A DNA stretch of 64,000 nt, taken from Cricetomys ansorgei. Lineage: Eukaryota; Chordata; Mammalia; Rodentia; Nesomyidae. The stretch covers positions 3,968,001 through 4,032,000 of the forward strand of contig JAMJFZ010000770.1 of the NCBI GenBank assembly GCA_026225945.1, read 5' to 3'. Positions within the stretch are counted from its first letter, which is position 1. Every line of letters begins with the position of its first letter. The notes beneath the pieces are model-generated. The model was not told where the DNA came from. It saw only the letters and a list, made by a program, of their open reading frames with translations, and ran no database searches. A program made the position numbers and the translations under genes. Below are positions 1 through 10,789 of this stretch, piece by piece.

Positions 1-126
1 GCATAATGAGATCTTGTAGCATGAGTCCTTGAGTCAAAAATAATTTTTAAAACCTAGCTAATAGATTTGATAAGTTTACATATGGATATATACACATAGA
101 ATATTTATACTTGACTTATAACACAG

Positions 127-312
127 TATTTTCGGCAGTCCTGGGGATTGAGCTAGGCACGTGTGCTGCCTCTGACCCACATCCCTGGCACTCCTTGTTG
201 TCTTCTTTTGGTCAAGACAGGCTAAGTTGTCCAGGCTAGCCTCGAACTTGCCATCCTCTTTCCACAGCCTCTCAAGTATCTGGGATTATAGGTATGTGGC
301 ACCACACCTTGC
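127..312 (-). repeat. B4-type SINE (B1-like plus ID-like parts)
   Basis: Read on the minus strand it starts like a B1 left end (GGTGTGGTGCCACATACC, then ATAATCCCAG and a GAGGC segment). It continues into an ID-like part ending in CAATCCCCAGGACTGCC. B1 and ID parts joined in one unit are typical of the rodent B4/RSINE group. It is diverged and has no clear target duplication. Confidence 0.75.
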
Positions 313-1369
313 ATGAAGTTCTATTAGGTTCCAATCTGAAAGTCTGTTTTCCCGAGCAATGGGGTCTGTGAAATGCCATGTACCTGAATCCTAGAACTGT
401 TCCTGGAACCTGAATTTTGGTTCTGAAATGAAAGCCAAAGACGTCTATGATCTAAGACACTCCACCTAAAAGTTGATAATTCAAGTTTCTGCATCCAGAA
501 AAACAGGCCTGGATACCATCACCTGGGCCCAAGTCCCCTGACATATTGTCTGGCCATGCACAAGCAGACAGAGTCGAGCCTGTTGTGTAATATAGCCCAT
601 ATATTCCAGACCTGCATCATGTCAACAGACAAGATATCAAGGTGGCGTGGGCCAGCCCTTGTACGTGGTGAACTGTTGCTCATCTACAGACTGTCTATGC
701 CAGCTGAGTCACATGTCCCAGTGTCATGACATGCTTCTCCCCATATTACTCTCCCCAGGGTAGGGAGGTGAATGAGACTGTCTGGGAAGGTCATGGAGTC
801 CGGGTTGTACGTATCACCAGCAGGCTCAAGAACCTCATGGAGCAGGTTCTTTGGTTCCTGAAGAACCAAAGGCGCACTCGAAAGCAACAGAGAAAAGCAA
901 GTGTTAAGATGCATGGCCAACACCGCAGGGAGGCACAAGCAGGGCTTGTCTGCTGACGTCAACTCTCCCCGAGGCCCCCAGGGTCAAGGATCTAGAGCAA
1001 AGGTACTCTGATGGGGTTGATTTTCAGAGCGGCCTCTGTGGTCCCTTCCCGGTGCTGATGGCCTGCCAGATTCCCTCTGCCACTGAAGCCAGGGACCACT
1101 TAGGAGAAAAAAAATTGTAGTTCTCAAAGAATGCTAGTACCGCCTGGATCTGCTTCTCTGTTGGTGTTGAAGTGATCTCAATGACAGCAGAGAAAGACAG
1201 ACATCAGCGCTCACGTAGAGGCATGCACCCCAGCCTTTGGAAAACCTCATGGCCCTTTAAAATGGTGGGTTCCTGGCACATTGGTTGAGCCCCCAACTTC
1301 GGGAAAACACCTGCTGAGGCCACGCTTCCACTTACTCTGCCTTTTCAGATACTTGTTCACCATCATTGG
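313..1369. other. Unique non-coding sequence
   Basis: I recognise no repeat or gene here. The opposed open frames of 92 and 76 codons near 684-962 overlap each other and have no recognisable protein features. Confidence 0.5.
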
Positions 1370-1665
1370 CTGGACGGATAAGCTGGAGTCTCTACTACAT
1401 ACAAGCTATTAGATAATTGGGCCCTGTTGACCTTACCCTTCCCTCCCTTATTAACAAGCTTCAGAGAGGTTGGTTAAAATGTAAGCATAGACCAATGCTA
1501 TTGGGCCTCTCCCTTGTGCAACGCCCTACTTTCTCCATAAAAACCTACTTCCTTCCATAATAAACGGATTTGCACCACAAGGCATTTTTCCCCAGAGTCT
1601 GTTTCTTGGGCTAGTGACTCTGTCGCAGCTCACTCCCTTGGGAACTCTGCCCCCATGAAAAACCC
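1370..1665 (+). repeat. Possible degenerate ERV LTR 3' part
   Basis: A TATA-like CCATAAAAACC near 1534 is followed about 25 bp later by AATAAA near 1559, then a T/C-rich stretch with GAGTCTGTTTCTTGGGC. That compact order of TATA box, poly(A) signal and downstream GT-rich sequence is usual for rodent ERV LTRs. The family is not recognised and the ends are uncertain. Confidence 0.35.
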
Positions 1666-1856
1666 ACACTTCTCTTTAGCTTTTCTTTTAAAAATGGTGT
1701 CTTAGTTAGGGTTTCTATTGCTGTGGTAAAACATCATGACTAAAAGCAAGTTGAGGGAAAAGGGTTTATTTCATTTTACAATTCCTGGGTCACTCCCTAT
1801 CACTAAGGAAAGTTGGGAACTCAGGGTAAGGACTCTAGAGGCAGGAACCGAAGCAG

Positions 1857-1936
1857 AGGCTATGGGTGAATGCTACTTAGTGGCTTGCACACCATGAGGC
1901 TATGGGTGAATGCTACTTAGTGGTTTGCTCACCATG
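1857..1936. repeat. 40-bp tandem duplication inside the MT LTR
   Basis: Two adjacent 40-bp copies, 1857-1896 and 1897-1936, begin AGGCTATGGGTGAATGC and end ACCATG. They differ at two positions. The unit appears only once in the LTR family as I know it, so this is a local duplication. Confidence 0.9.
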
Positions 1937-2059
1937 GCTTGCTCAGTCTGCTTTCTTATACCAACCAGGACCACCTCTCACATTGAGGTGGGACCTCCCA
2001 CATCAATTCTCAAACATGGATGTGCCTTACAGTCTTGCCTACAGCCTGATCCTATAAAG

Positions 2060-2280
2060 CAGTGGTTCTCAACCTTCCTACCGCTGCAACCCTTTAACAC
2101 GGTTCCTCATGTTGTGGTGACCCCTGACTATAAGATTATTTTTGTTGCTACTTCATATCTGTAATTTGCTACTGTTGTGAATCATAATGTAAATATCTGA
2201 TATGCAGATGGTCTTAGGTGACCCCGTGAAAGGGTCATTCGACCCCAGAGGGATCATGATCCACCAGTTGAGAACTGCTG
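2060..2280 (+). mobile_element. URR1-type non-autonomous hAT-Charlie transposon
   Basis: The element starts CAGTGGTTCTCAACCTTCC and ends CCAGTTGAGAACTGCTG, imperfect terminal inverted repeats of the hAT-Charlie group. The body matches the rodent URR1 consensus, including CATGTTGTGGTGACCCC and AAATATCTGATATGCAG. Flanking octamers CTATAAAG (2052-2059) and CTACAGAG (2281-2288) match at 6 of 8, as expected for a decayed 8-bp hAT target duplication. It has no coding capacity. Confidence 0.9.
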
Positions 2281-2365
2281 CTACAGAGGCATTTTCTCTA
2301 TTAAGATTGTTTCTTCCCAGATGACCCTAGCTTGTATCAAGTTGACATAGAAATGAGCCAGCACA

Positions 2366-3097
2366 AGAGTCCAGATAAGAATCCCAAGGAAACACCAGAG
2401 AAAGAGAAACTGCAGCCCCCAGCAACCTTCCAGCTGCCGATTGCAATCAGGAGAACACATGGCAGGGAGGCTGAAGCTGAGGAAAGCTGTTGAAGGCTCT
2501 CTACCTGGTGTGAGTTCCTACCTACTAGGATGCTTCAAGCTCTGACATCCAATTGTGTGAGCTTGGACAGGATATGTCTCTTCTCAGAGCCCTCGTGTCT
2601 CAGGAGTGACATGGATATATGCTATTCCTATTCATGAGATAGTGTGAAGATAGACACTCAGGAGTGGTTTCTTCTTTGTGTGCCTACATGCCCTTTTGGT
2701 CCCACGGTCATCATCCAGGAGTGTTACTGAGCACCTCAGGACTGCTAAGCACCCAGGAGGCTGAGAAATGCGCAGCAGCTTAGAGAGCAAAGCATCACCA
2801 ACAAATAGGCCAGTGATTATCAGTGTTCATGGTGTTGTGGGGGAAATCTGAAGTGGCCTGCAAGTTCAAATTACATCATCTAGCTAGGGTTGAGGGGCAG
2901 ACAGGGGTGGTCAAGGAAAAAGTCTGAGGAATAGTCAGTCTCGTGAGAAGAAAAGTCACACTCTATGACATGTGTATGAAGTCAGAGGACTTGCCAATCG
3001 GTTACCTCCCTGCGTTACATGGGTTCTGGGGATCACACATCATCAACCGTGATGACCGCCTCAGCAGCTCTGCATTTAAATTTCAAAAGGAACATAT
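2366..3097. other. Unique non-coding sequence
   Basis: Nothing recognised; no open frame of interest and no clear repeat. Confidence 0.5.
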
Positions 3098-3400
3098 TAG
3101 GCTGGGGATCTAATTCGGGCCAGTGCTTGCCCAGTATACAGAAAGCCCTAGGTTCAGTCTCCAGTACCACATAAAACTGGGTGTGGTGGCATTTGGGTCA
3201 TCCCAGCCCACGGGACGTAGAGGCAGGAGGATCAGAAGTTACAATTTCATCCTCTTATATAATAAGTTGGAGGCCAGCCTAGGCTGCCTGAGACCCTGAC
3301 TGAAAAGCAACTTTAAAAGTAGTTAGGAAATACAGCTCAATGATAAAGCACTGCCTAACGTGTGGAAATCCCTAGATTCAATTCCCAGTACCACAGAAAC
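3098..3400 (+). repeat. ID / B1 / ID composite SINE (B4-like)
   Basis: 3098-3172 resembles an ID element (GGCTGGGGATCTAATTC, later CCCAGTACCACATAAA as A-rich end). 3173-3300 is a diverged B1-like segment (CTGGGTGTGGTGGCATTTG, GAGGCAGGAGGATC, GAGACCCTGACTG). 3325-3400 is a second ID-like part (CAGCTCAATGATAAAGC, CAATTCCCAGTACCACAG). This is either one B4 plus an ID or two overlapping composites. Confidence 0.75.
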
Positions 3401-4744
3401 TGCAAAGTGCTACTGACTTCCTTTGTTACCAGTGGGGTCTGGGTCCCCTCCGGATACAAAGCTCTGCAGTGTTCAAGCAAGTGTATAAAGTAGTGCAGTA
3501 TTTGCATGTAGCCTGAACACCCCCCCCCCCATATGTGAAGTCCGATGACTCAGTGCTCAGTGCTGTGGGAAGAGCGATTACATTGTGTCGTTTGGGGACA
3601 GTGACAACAAAAAGACACTCAATGTTCGGAGTAGATGTGATGTTTTTGCAAGTATGTTTCATCTAGAATTGGCTGACCCTGGATTTGAACAAGGAAGGGA
3701 GACATGATTGTGTTAAAGTGGAATGCTACAGGCATCTTCTGCACCAGCAGAGAAGGGTGGAAGCTGGGAGTCTGGTTAAGTTGTTCACAGAATGGTCCAG
3801 GTGGGTGACAAAGCTTAGCTCAGGCTGAGGAGAGGGCTGTAGGGAGAGAGGCAATCAGGGACTCCATGGATTCTGAAGGCTTTGTTTCATTTATTGATGG
3901 GTTTGTGGCATGGAAAACATGTCCTCAGGCCTGTGACCCACACTGCAGGGATGGGGCCCTTAGACCACAGTGGAGCTATCTGCCTCACTTCCCAGTGTGG
4001 AGAAAGCCCAGCTGACTGAAGGCCAAATGTAGAAAGAGAAAATGAAGCCATTCGCCACCCAGTGTGGGCCCCACTCAGAGCAGAGATGGAAGAGACATAC
4101 CTCTTGGCAACGTTCACACAGATCGAAAGCTCACTCTAGAGGTTTCTGGATGCCCCATGTCAGGAACTGCCTTCCAATGGGAAGTAACGGAAAAATAATG
4201 GCTAATATTTCACCAAAATGGCAGAAGATCATCCCCAGCTTGTAGGAACAGATTAAAATTGAGACAGAAGCTTAGGATGGAGAACAGCCTGGTTCTCATT
4301 AGCAATTGCAAATGAGAGAACCAAAGCAGGCTGCTGTAAGGCCTATGTCTGCCTGCATAAGATAGCACCTTCTCAGAGACCCCGGGCCAGGACTCAGGAG
4401 CCTGGATCCAGGGTGGGACCTGGTGCTCACTCAGAGTTTCTGAACAGATTTGTAGCCAGAACCTGAGCTCAGCTTCTGAGTGTGTTCTGGGAAGGAGGCT
4501 GCGGAGCTCTTCCATTTGAGGCTAGGCATGGGTAACCCTCAGCATGAGGCACTTTTGCAGAACATGGAGTGGAGGTCCTGCCAGCTCCAGAGCAGACTCA
4601 CCAACATGGGAGGGACGTTGGATGGAATTCAGAGTCTGGACATTTCCGTGGCCTTCTCTCTCAAGACCTGACCAACTATATCCAGGTTCCTGAGTCTCTA
4701 CATCTGGACTCTAGCCCAAGCCACAATGGTTAACACTCTGAGCA
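3401..4744. other. Unique non-coding sequence
   Basis: No gene or repeat family recognised apart from a C10 run near 3521. Several 60-100 codon frames overlap on both strands, as chance would produce. Confidence 0.5.
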
Positions 4745-4880
4745 GCAGGCATTACTGTAAGCTATTTATACATGCTCATTTATTTAATCCTCACAATAGT
4801 CCCAGGAGATAGGTGCTCCCATTACACCCATTTTATTGAGGAGGAAAGTAAACTGCAGATTAAGTTGGCCAAGTGAATTC
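4745..4880 (+). repeat. MIR SINE
   Basis: The MIR core is clear: TCATTTATTTAATCCTCACA, then GATAGGTGCTCCCATTACAC, CCATTTTATTGAGGAGGAAA and a decayed AAGTTGGCCAAGTGA block. The order and spacing match the plus orientation of the MIR consensus. Confidence 0.85.
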
Positions 4881-6194
4881 TACCCATCACCAAGAGAATG
4901 AGCCCTGTCTGACTTTCCAACCTGTGCTCTGACCCTCAGCCCACCCTGCCTCTTGAGGCCCATGGGTATCCATAGGTCTGTCCCTTCCTGCATGCACACC
5001 CAGCTGTCAGTGATCTTAAGGTTTGGGCAGTGAGCCCAGGAGAGAACCTCAGACTCCCGAGTCCCCACAAACTTAGATGTGAATCCTGCTTTTACCACTT
5101 CTGGGCACACAGCATTTGGCTTATGTGGATGTTTTACAATCGATCGTGTCCTAACATAGACCTGCGTTGAGAAAGAATAGCTGAGGAGGAGAAGCCAGAC
5201 TCTGTGGAGGGCCAGGAGCTCTCCCATTTAGCCTCAATTCTTGCCTGCACTAAAGGGACCCTCAGGCTCCTTGAAATTCTTTTTCCCTTCCTGGGCTTTG
5301 GTTTTTGTCTTCCAGCCTCAGGGTGCCTCTTCTGAAAAGTCCTCCATCACTGTATGGAGTGGTCCTCCCTGGGCATCTAGGGTGCTTAGGAGCTACGATT
5401 GCATTCTATTTCCAGCCAAAATGCAGTGCCATGGCTACCTGGTATCTTCTGCTGTTGCCACAGGTAGGGCTTGAATATGGTCAGTTTCTTCAACCTGCAT
5501 CCAAAGCACTCTCTTCTCCAGGCCTCATGCTCTGGAGAAGCCTGTGATCTTATTTCTGTAACCTCCCCCACCCATTGTCTGTATACACATAGGAGCTTTG
5601 TCCAAATTCACTTCCCAGCCCCCACCCAGGGGCCAGGAAAGGGGTGCATTCTGAAATACAAGGATATTCTTGCCAAGCTGCCCTGGGGACAGTCCTTGAA
5701 AGGGAGTCCTGAGGCCAGGCAGAGGGTCAGATTACTAGAAAGATAATCTGATTATATCCAGTCAGTAGAGGGAGGAGGAAGGGAATCAGAACCTTGAGCC
5801 TGGAAAAATGGAGAAATAAACCAACCAGGATGCTGAAGTCCAAAGTAGAGACAGAGTACAGAAGAAGCCAAAAGTCTGGGGTTCCCCTCCCAGTCCACCA
5901 CTTACCTGACCCTCCAAGTAGGGGGCCCTACAGTGACTACCATACATCTCAGAAGGCCGGTGTCTTATTCTAAGCCACATAAGCCCCTGCCTCATTTCCC
6001 CAGGTCCCCCAGATATCCCCCAGAAGCTCAAGAGGAGGGCCAAGTCCTAAATTTCCTGCTCAGTCGAAATGTGTCCTCTCTCCATCCCGCCTCCATGCAT
6101 CAAGCACAGCAAAGTGGCCCCACTGCTCTCTGGGGCCTGGTGAGCACCCCCGCCCCCCAGCCCGGCAGCCAGCAGCTGGCCTGTCAACCTGAGA
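4881..6194. other. Unique non-coding sequence
   Basis: Moderately GC-rich with many short overlapping frames. No repeat, RNA gene or exon with plausible splice sites and protein similarity is recognised. Confidence 0.45.
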
Positions 6195-6300
6195 GGGAAT
6201 CTGCCCCAGGGAGGCTCCTAATTTAATCAGCTTCACAAATCAGCTCGATGGGCTTAATTGATCTTTTTCACTCCTAATATTGTCGCTGTCACCATCTGAG
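6195..6300. promoter_or_regulatory. Candidate conserved non-coding element A
   Basis: A repeat-free AT-rich island begins abruptly after GC-rich sequence. It contains CCTAATTTAATCAGC, GGCTTAATTGATC and CTCCTAATATTGTCGC, close-packed TAAT cores of homeodomain type. Two CpGs survive in a CpG-poor setting. The call rests on composition and motifs only. Confidence 0.4.
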
Positions 6301-6514
6301 TTGTGTCTTCCCCAAGCACCCCTATGCATCGAGCTCAACTCAGCCAGCCAGAGGGGGTGGGGAGACGCACTCCATGAGCCTGTGGTTCAGAAACACCTTC
6401 GGAAGGGAGAGGAATATGAAAAGGAAATTGAGAAGGGCAAACAAAGCCAGGGATTCCAGGACCTTCACAGAGAACCAGACTCCCATGAGTCATCTGCCTG
6501 GAGCCTCAGCCTAG

Positions 6515-6620
6515 ACACTCAGGGCCCATCTGAGCCTCAGTTTTCTCATCTGTAAGATTACAGTACTCTACTTTAGGGTTCCTACTCTCCAAGTGTTTGT
6601 TCAGTGCCTAGTGTGTTCTA
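6515..6620 (-). repeat. MIR SINE fragment
   Basis: GAGCCTCAGTTTTCTCATCT followed by GTAAGAT, and later CAGTGCCTAGTGTGTTCTAG, is the reverse complement of the MIR 3' and central region. Confidence 0.7.
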
Positions 6621-7136
6621 GGCATGATGGTAGGTAGACATAAGGCGTGATAGTAGGTAGAAATGAGCCTGTCCTGATACCCGAGGGGCTTTCTATAGAT
6701 GCCTGTCCCTGGGAAACACCCTCTGTGGAGCATAGAGTCTAGAAGAGGTCTCTGACATTGATGTGGTAAGCATATGAACCACTTAGGAAACATGGTGTGC
6801 TATGTTTTGAAGAGCTAGTCCCTGTTGCTGGGGGTAGGGTAGGGGGAGGAGGGGAGAAAGGGCTTCCTGTGGAAGTAGTGCTTAGCTGGAGATGGAAAAG
6901 AGAAAGGGAAAGCACTGGGCTCTGAGCTGACCAGTATAGAGGTTGAAGGTAAAGTCTAGACAAGGTCAGACTGGAACTCCTAGACCACTTGACTCCTATA
7001 CTGTCAAAGGTACCCTACAGTAGAGGATCGTGTTGGTGTTTCCCATGATACACACACACTTTCTTGTTTGCCTGCACGTAACTAATTTAAAAGATTGGTG
7101 AGACAAAGTCACCATTCCCACAATAAGTGTGACCAT
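6621..7136. other. Unique non-coding sequence
   Basis: Nothing recognised. It contains a short G-rich patch near 6830-6860 and a CA stretch near 7052. Confidence 0.5.
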
Positions 7137-7450
7137 GTTGGGTCCGAGAATCACCCCACAAAACCCACCGAGACCACGTATGCAAAAAACAAGAGCACTT
7201 TTATTCTGCAGTACTTTTATTCAAACCTGCATTAAGCCACTTTACAAAATGGTGACAACCAGATGCAGCCATGTAGAAAACACGTTTCCTTTTTAAAGGA
7301 AACAGGCTGTGGCTAGGGGATCTCTCTGATTGTTCAGGATCTGAATATTGGATTGGCTTGTTATATCTCTCGAGGAAGCAATGGGCTTCTGGGAAAGAGG
7401 GGATTTGATGGGTAAGTGGAGAACCGACCGAGGTCGGTGTTGCCACAACT
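7137..7450 (-). repeat. Candidate ERVK-like solo LTR
   Basis: On the plus strand it begins TGTTGGGTCCGAGAATCACC followed by a CCCACAAAACCCACCGAGACC block. Reverse-strand AATAAA signals lie at 7200-7205 and 7216-7221, and an antisense TATA-like TTATATCTC lies near 7361. Read in reverse this is the usual order TATA, AATAAA, terminal CA for a class II LTR. The upstream border is unclear and no target duplication was found. Confidence 0.5.
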
Positions 7451-7460
7451 AGGGGGCACT
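7446..7460 (+). promoter_or_regulatory. CTCF-like motif
   Basis: CAACTAGGGGGCACT closely resembles the core CTCF motif (CCASYAGRKGGCRS type). It is one of four similar plus-oriented matches in the window. Binding is not shown by sequence alone. Confidence 0.4.
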
Positions 7461-7829
7461 GGTCCTCACAACCACACAGGGGATGGGGGAGGGGAGATTC
7501 CAGCCTGTTTTTTTTTTTTTTTTTTCATTTTGATTTAGGAAAATGCAGGTCATGAGCCACAACATTGATCTCCAGTCCCTAATGAGTGGGAGTGGCAACT
7601 TAAGGGGTGGTTTTGCAGACACCATTCAGGAGTCCTGATTTAACCCTAGGATCCATGGGAAGTCCTAATTCCTGTTTTCTGGGATGATCTAATGACATTT
7701 TCAGTCGATAGTGTCACCCCAGTGGAGGCCAGGAGGCCAGTGAGGAGGCAGCAAGAACAAGGCTGGACATGGAGGCTGTTTGGACTGACAGTTCCGTAGA
7801 GCCAATAGGGTACAAGCTGCAATCCCATA
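7451..7829. other. Non-coding sequence with T tract
   Basis: A homopolymer of about 17 T lies near 7509-7525. The remainder is not recognised. Confidence 0.5.
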
Positions 7830-8134
7830 TCCTAAAATCTGAAACCCAAAACAATTCCTTATCAAAACCTTAAGGGCACCCATATGATGGCATGAGTGGG
7901 AAACTCCACACCTGGCCTTTGTGACAGGCTTCAGTACAAACAGACAGAATAGCAGACCTGTGAACTGTCCTCTATGTTTAAAGGCTACGCAAAGCAGTGA
8001 TTTTATATTTACATTTGATTCCAATCCCCAAGACGTCTCATTACATGTATGCAAATATTCCAAAATCTGGGGGGAAATCTGAATTCCAAAACATTTCTGG
8101 TCCTAAGCATTTTAGATAAGGGATATTGAGCCTG
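7830..8134 (-). repeat. TcMar-Tigger-like DNA transposon remnant
   Basis: The right part reads CATGTATGCAAATATTCC, AAATCTGGGGGGAAATC, ATTTCTGGTCCTAAGC, ATTTTAGATAAGGGATATTG. That is the reverse complement of a mammalian Tigger-derived repeat end. The left part (CATATCCTAAAATCTGAAAC) looks related. I am unsure of the subfamily. Confidence 0.6.
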
Positions 8135-8175
8135 GAAAAAGAAAGGAAAATACCATGCCAATTAAAAACATGTTT

Positions 8176-8310
8176 TAGCCAGGTGTGGTGGTTCATACGC
8201 ATAATCTTAGAACTGGGGAGGCTGAGGTAGGAGAATTACTGTGAGCTCAAGGCCAGTTTGAGCTACAAAATAAGTTTCAGATCAATCTAGGTCAGCCTGC
8301 CACAAAATAA
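8176..8310 (+). repeat. B1/B4-type SINE
   Basis: GCCAGGTGTGGTGGTTCATA, ATAATCTTAGAACTGGGGAG, GCTGAGGTAGGAGAATTACT and GTGAGCTCAAGGCCAGTTTG follow the B1 consensus in order. The SINE ends in an A-rich tail that runs into the GAAA repeat. Confidence 0.8.
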
Positions 8311-8318
8311 CAACAACA

Positions 8319-8338
8319 GGAAAGAAAGAAAGAAAGGA

Positions 8339-8434
<96 letters not shown>

Positions 8435-8467
8435 AAAGAAAGAAGGAAAGAAAGAAAGAAAAGAAAA
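8319..8467. repeat. (GAAA)n microsatellite
   Basis: About 149 bp of GAAA units with a few GGAA interruptions, grown from the A-rich tail of the preceding SINE. It produces artefactual Phe/Ser-rich frames on the minus strand. Confidence 0.98.
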
Positions 8468-9743
8468 GCCCCAGCTCCCTCTCCAAATCGTGATGCAGAC
8501 AGCCTGAGTACAAATGCCAGCTGTGTAGCTGCACAGTTGTAATCTTGAGATCTTTCTGCTCGATTTCCCAACAGCAAAATGGATCCTAGGAGTCCCTCCC
8601 ACCCAGACTCTCCTACAGTCATAGTCAGGTTTAGAAACAACGGCCCATATGCTCACTCACAGCAAGTGTTCAACACGTCAGAGTTACTGGCACAAATAGG
8701 CGCATCAGAACTCATGCACTCCCGGATGTGCTCAGTGTTCATACCCTGTGAGGTCCTGGGGAAGGGACACCCTGATGGCTCCTGGTCCAGAAGGAGTTGC
8801 TAGAATCATAGTGGATTTCTTTTCATTCAAACTGATTTTGAACCTGACCAAGCCCCCAGGCTCAGCTTATAATACTCTTTCATTTACAGGTGATCAAACT
8901 AATACCCAGATGAGTGGAGGTTCACATGCAAAGAGGTGACAATTACATGCAAACATCTTCCTAGACCTGTCACTTGAGCTGAGTTCATTTCTGGATGGTG
9001 GCTTGTGGCTGCAGTTATATCTGGTATTCTGTGGTTCTGTGTTGTCCTTGTAAATACAGTTAGATGTAGACTTGGAGCACAGTAAACAGGTTAGAGGAAC
9101 AACAGGCTATACAGGAAATGGCACCACAGAGCAGGCTGTGTCTTTCCTAAAAGTTGGTTCTACAAAGTAAAGGAAGATGGGACCAGGCCTGCCCAATAGC
9201 AAGGAAACATGCTTCTGAGTCTCAGTGAGGTACAGAGGAGCAGGGAGAGGTGCAGGGTCTGCACTGCCCATTCTTGAGCATCAGGCATGAGTGCAGAGAG
9301 GAGGTATGGCCTTAGCTCCAGCACCTTCAGCTGCTCCAGACTCACTGTAGTAGAGTCCCAGATGTCTTCCAGTACCATCTTCTGTACCAAGAGCTTCACT
9401 GAGGCCAAAGATAGACAAGCTCCTGCCTCCGGCTGTGACGAGACGTTGAATGGCACAGCTTCACTAGGGCATGTATTCTTGAGGCATTGTGTGATGACAC
9501 ACAATGATAAACCCCACTTAACAGACAGAAGGGTTAGGTACAACAGAGGTCTGGAGCCACTCAAGGCCTCTGGTCTCTTCCCAAGTCTAGGTTCAGAACT
9601 TCTGTGTGATATTCAGAGTGAGGGTGTAGGAAAGTTACTGTATAGCCTGTTTACTAGCAAGACTTCTCAGGTATCAAGAGAGAAATCCCCCCTCATCATC
9701 AGGTTTTGAGTCTCCTGGTAATAGCTTTAAAATATATCAGTTA
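8468..9743. other. Unique non-coding sequence
   Basis: Overlapping 134- and 140-codon frames on opposite strands at 9160-9709 have no recognisable domain and are probably chance. No repeat family is called here. Confidence 0.45.
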
Positions 9744-10024
9744 GGCTGGGGACATAGCTCTGTGAGGAAAGTATTTGCCCAAGTTTGAGCTCTAGACCCC
9801 ATATACAAAGCCAGGCATGGCGACATATGCTATAATTCCAGGGCTGGAAAGGCGGGGAGGGGCGGGGGGAGCGGTGGGCCTGGAAGCTCGCTGGCCAGCC
9901 AGCCTAACTGAATCAGCAAGTTCTGGGACAACGAGAGACCCTTTCTCAAATCCAAGGTAGACAGTTCCTCAGAAACCACACCTGAGCTCTGGCCCCGACA
10001 TACATGCACCCACACATACACAAA
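9744..10024 (+). repeat. ID plus B1-like composite SINE
   Basis: It opens with an ID-like part (GGCTGGGGACATAGCTCTG), then a B1-like segment (AGCCAGGCATGGCGACATAT, GAGACCCTTTCTCAAATCC). It ends in a CA-rich tail (CATGCACCCACACATACACA). A G-rich insert at 9845-9878 disrupts the middle. RSINE1/B4 group. Confidence 0.7.
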
Positions 10025-10039
10025 CATATGCCAGTGATG

Positions 10040-10330
10040 GCATGAGCCGACTCCTCATTGCCAATCCCCATTTATAAACGCATTGATGACAAATCAAGGT
10101 CACAGTGGACGATTCTCAATAGTTCACATTTTACAAGTGAATAATTTTAGCCCCAGAAACACATTGTAATAAAAATCGCTTTCTTCACAGAAAGGTTTCG
10201 AATTCATGGGGCTTAGGATAACGCAGGGCTTAGCGAGTGGGAGCACTTGCTGTTGCTCGCTCCTCTTTGCTCTTTTAATTTGAAGCTATTAAGTCTACTT
10301 TCTTTAGGAATGATGACTAAATATATCAAA
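10040..10330. promoter_or_regulatory. Candidate conserved non-coding element B
   Basis: A repeat-free AT-rich block contains TCAAGGTCA at 10094-10102, an extended nuclear-receptor half site of the SF1/LRH1/ERR type. It also has GAATAATTTTAG, GTAATAAAAATCG, CTTTTAATTTGAAGC and AATGATGACTAAATATATC. Several CpGs persist (AACGC, GGACG, TTTCGAATTC, AACGC, TAGCGAG). Inference from composition. Confidence 0.4.
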
Positions 10331-10486
10331 AACATCCTCTGGGAGGACTCAGTCCAGTGTGGTGGCTTTTGACCTAGGAAGGGGGTCATAAGCTGGACTT
10401 TAAATCTACAGATTTGTTTGATGGAAGCCAGAAAACAGTTTCAGCTGGCAAACCCAGGGACCCTCCAAGTTTTGTGAAGCCCTTTT

Positions 10487-10789
10487 GTCATAGTCAGTTA
10501 ACTTGACATAAACCTAGACACACCTAGGAAGAGGGACTCTCAACTGAGGAATTACCTCCACCAGGTTGGCCTGAGACAGTGCCTGAGGGGCATATTCTTG
10601 GTTAGTGATTTACATAGGGGAGAGAGCCCAGCTCTCTGTGGGCAGAGCCATTCCGGGCAGCCGGTCCTAGGTTGTTTGAGAAAGGTAGCTGAGCCACAGG
10701 AGCCTTCCTCCATGGTTTCTGTTCCAAGGTGGGCTGTGAGCTAAATAATCCTCAGCTGGTTTATTATAGAGACAGAAAGCAAGCTAGGA
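10487..10789 (+). repeat. Old MT-group MaLR LTR
   Basis: TGTCATAGTCAGTTAACTTG, ACTCTCAACTGAGGAATTAC, then CAGAGCCATTCCGGGCAGCC, GAGAAAGGTAGCTGAGCCA and a decayed AATAATCCTCAGCTGG end follow the MTD/MTE layout in plus orientation. Highly diverged; ends approximate. Confidence 0.7.

Larger units (their letters stand above)
1698..2365 (-). repeat. MTD-like MaLR LTR, interrupted by a hAT element
   Basis: On the plus strand it begins TGTCTTAGTTAGGGTTTCTA and ends in the reverse complement of the usual MT 5' end (AGTTGACATAGAAATGAGCC then AGCACA). This is a rodent ERVL-MaLR LTR in minus orientation. It is split at 2060-2280 by a URR1-type element and carries a 40-bp internal tandem duplication. 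A 5-bp target duplication is not evident. Confidence 0.85.

Noticed and set aside
1910..2164. 84-codon plus-strand frame
   Set aside because: Spans the MT LTR and URR1 element; no coding role.
8282..8656. Phe/Ser-rich frames of 80-124 codons
   Set aside because: Pure translation of the GAAA repeat on the minus strand.
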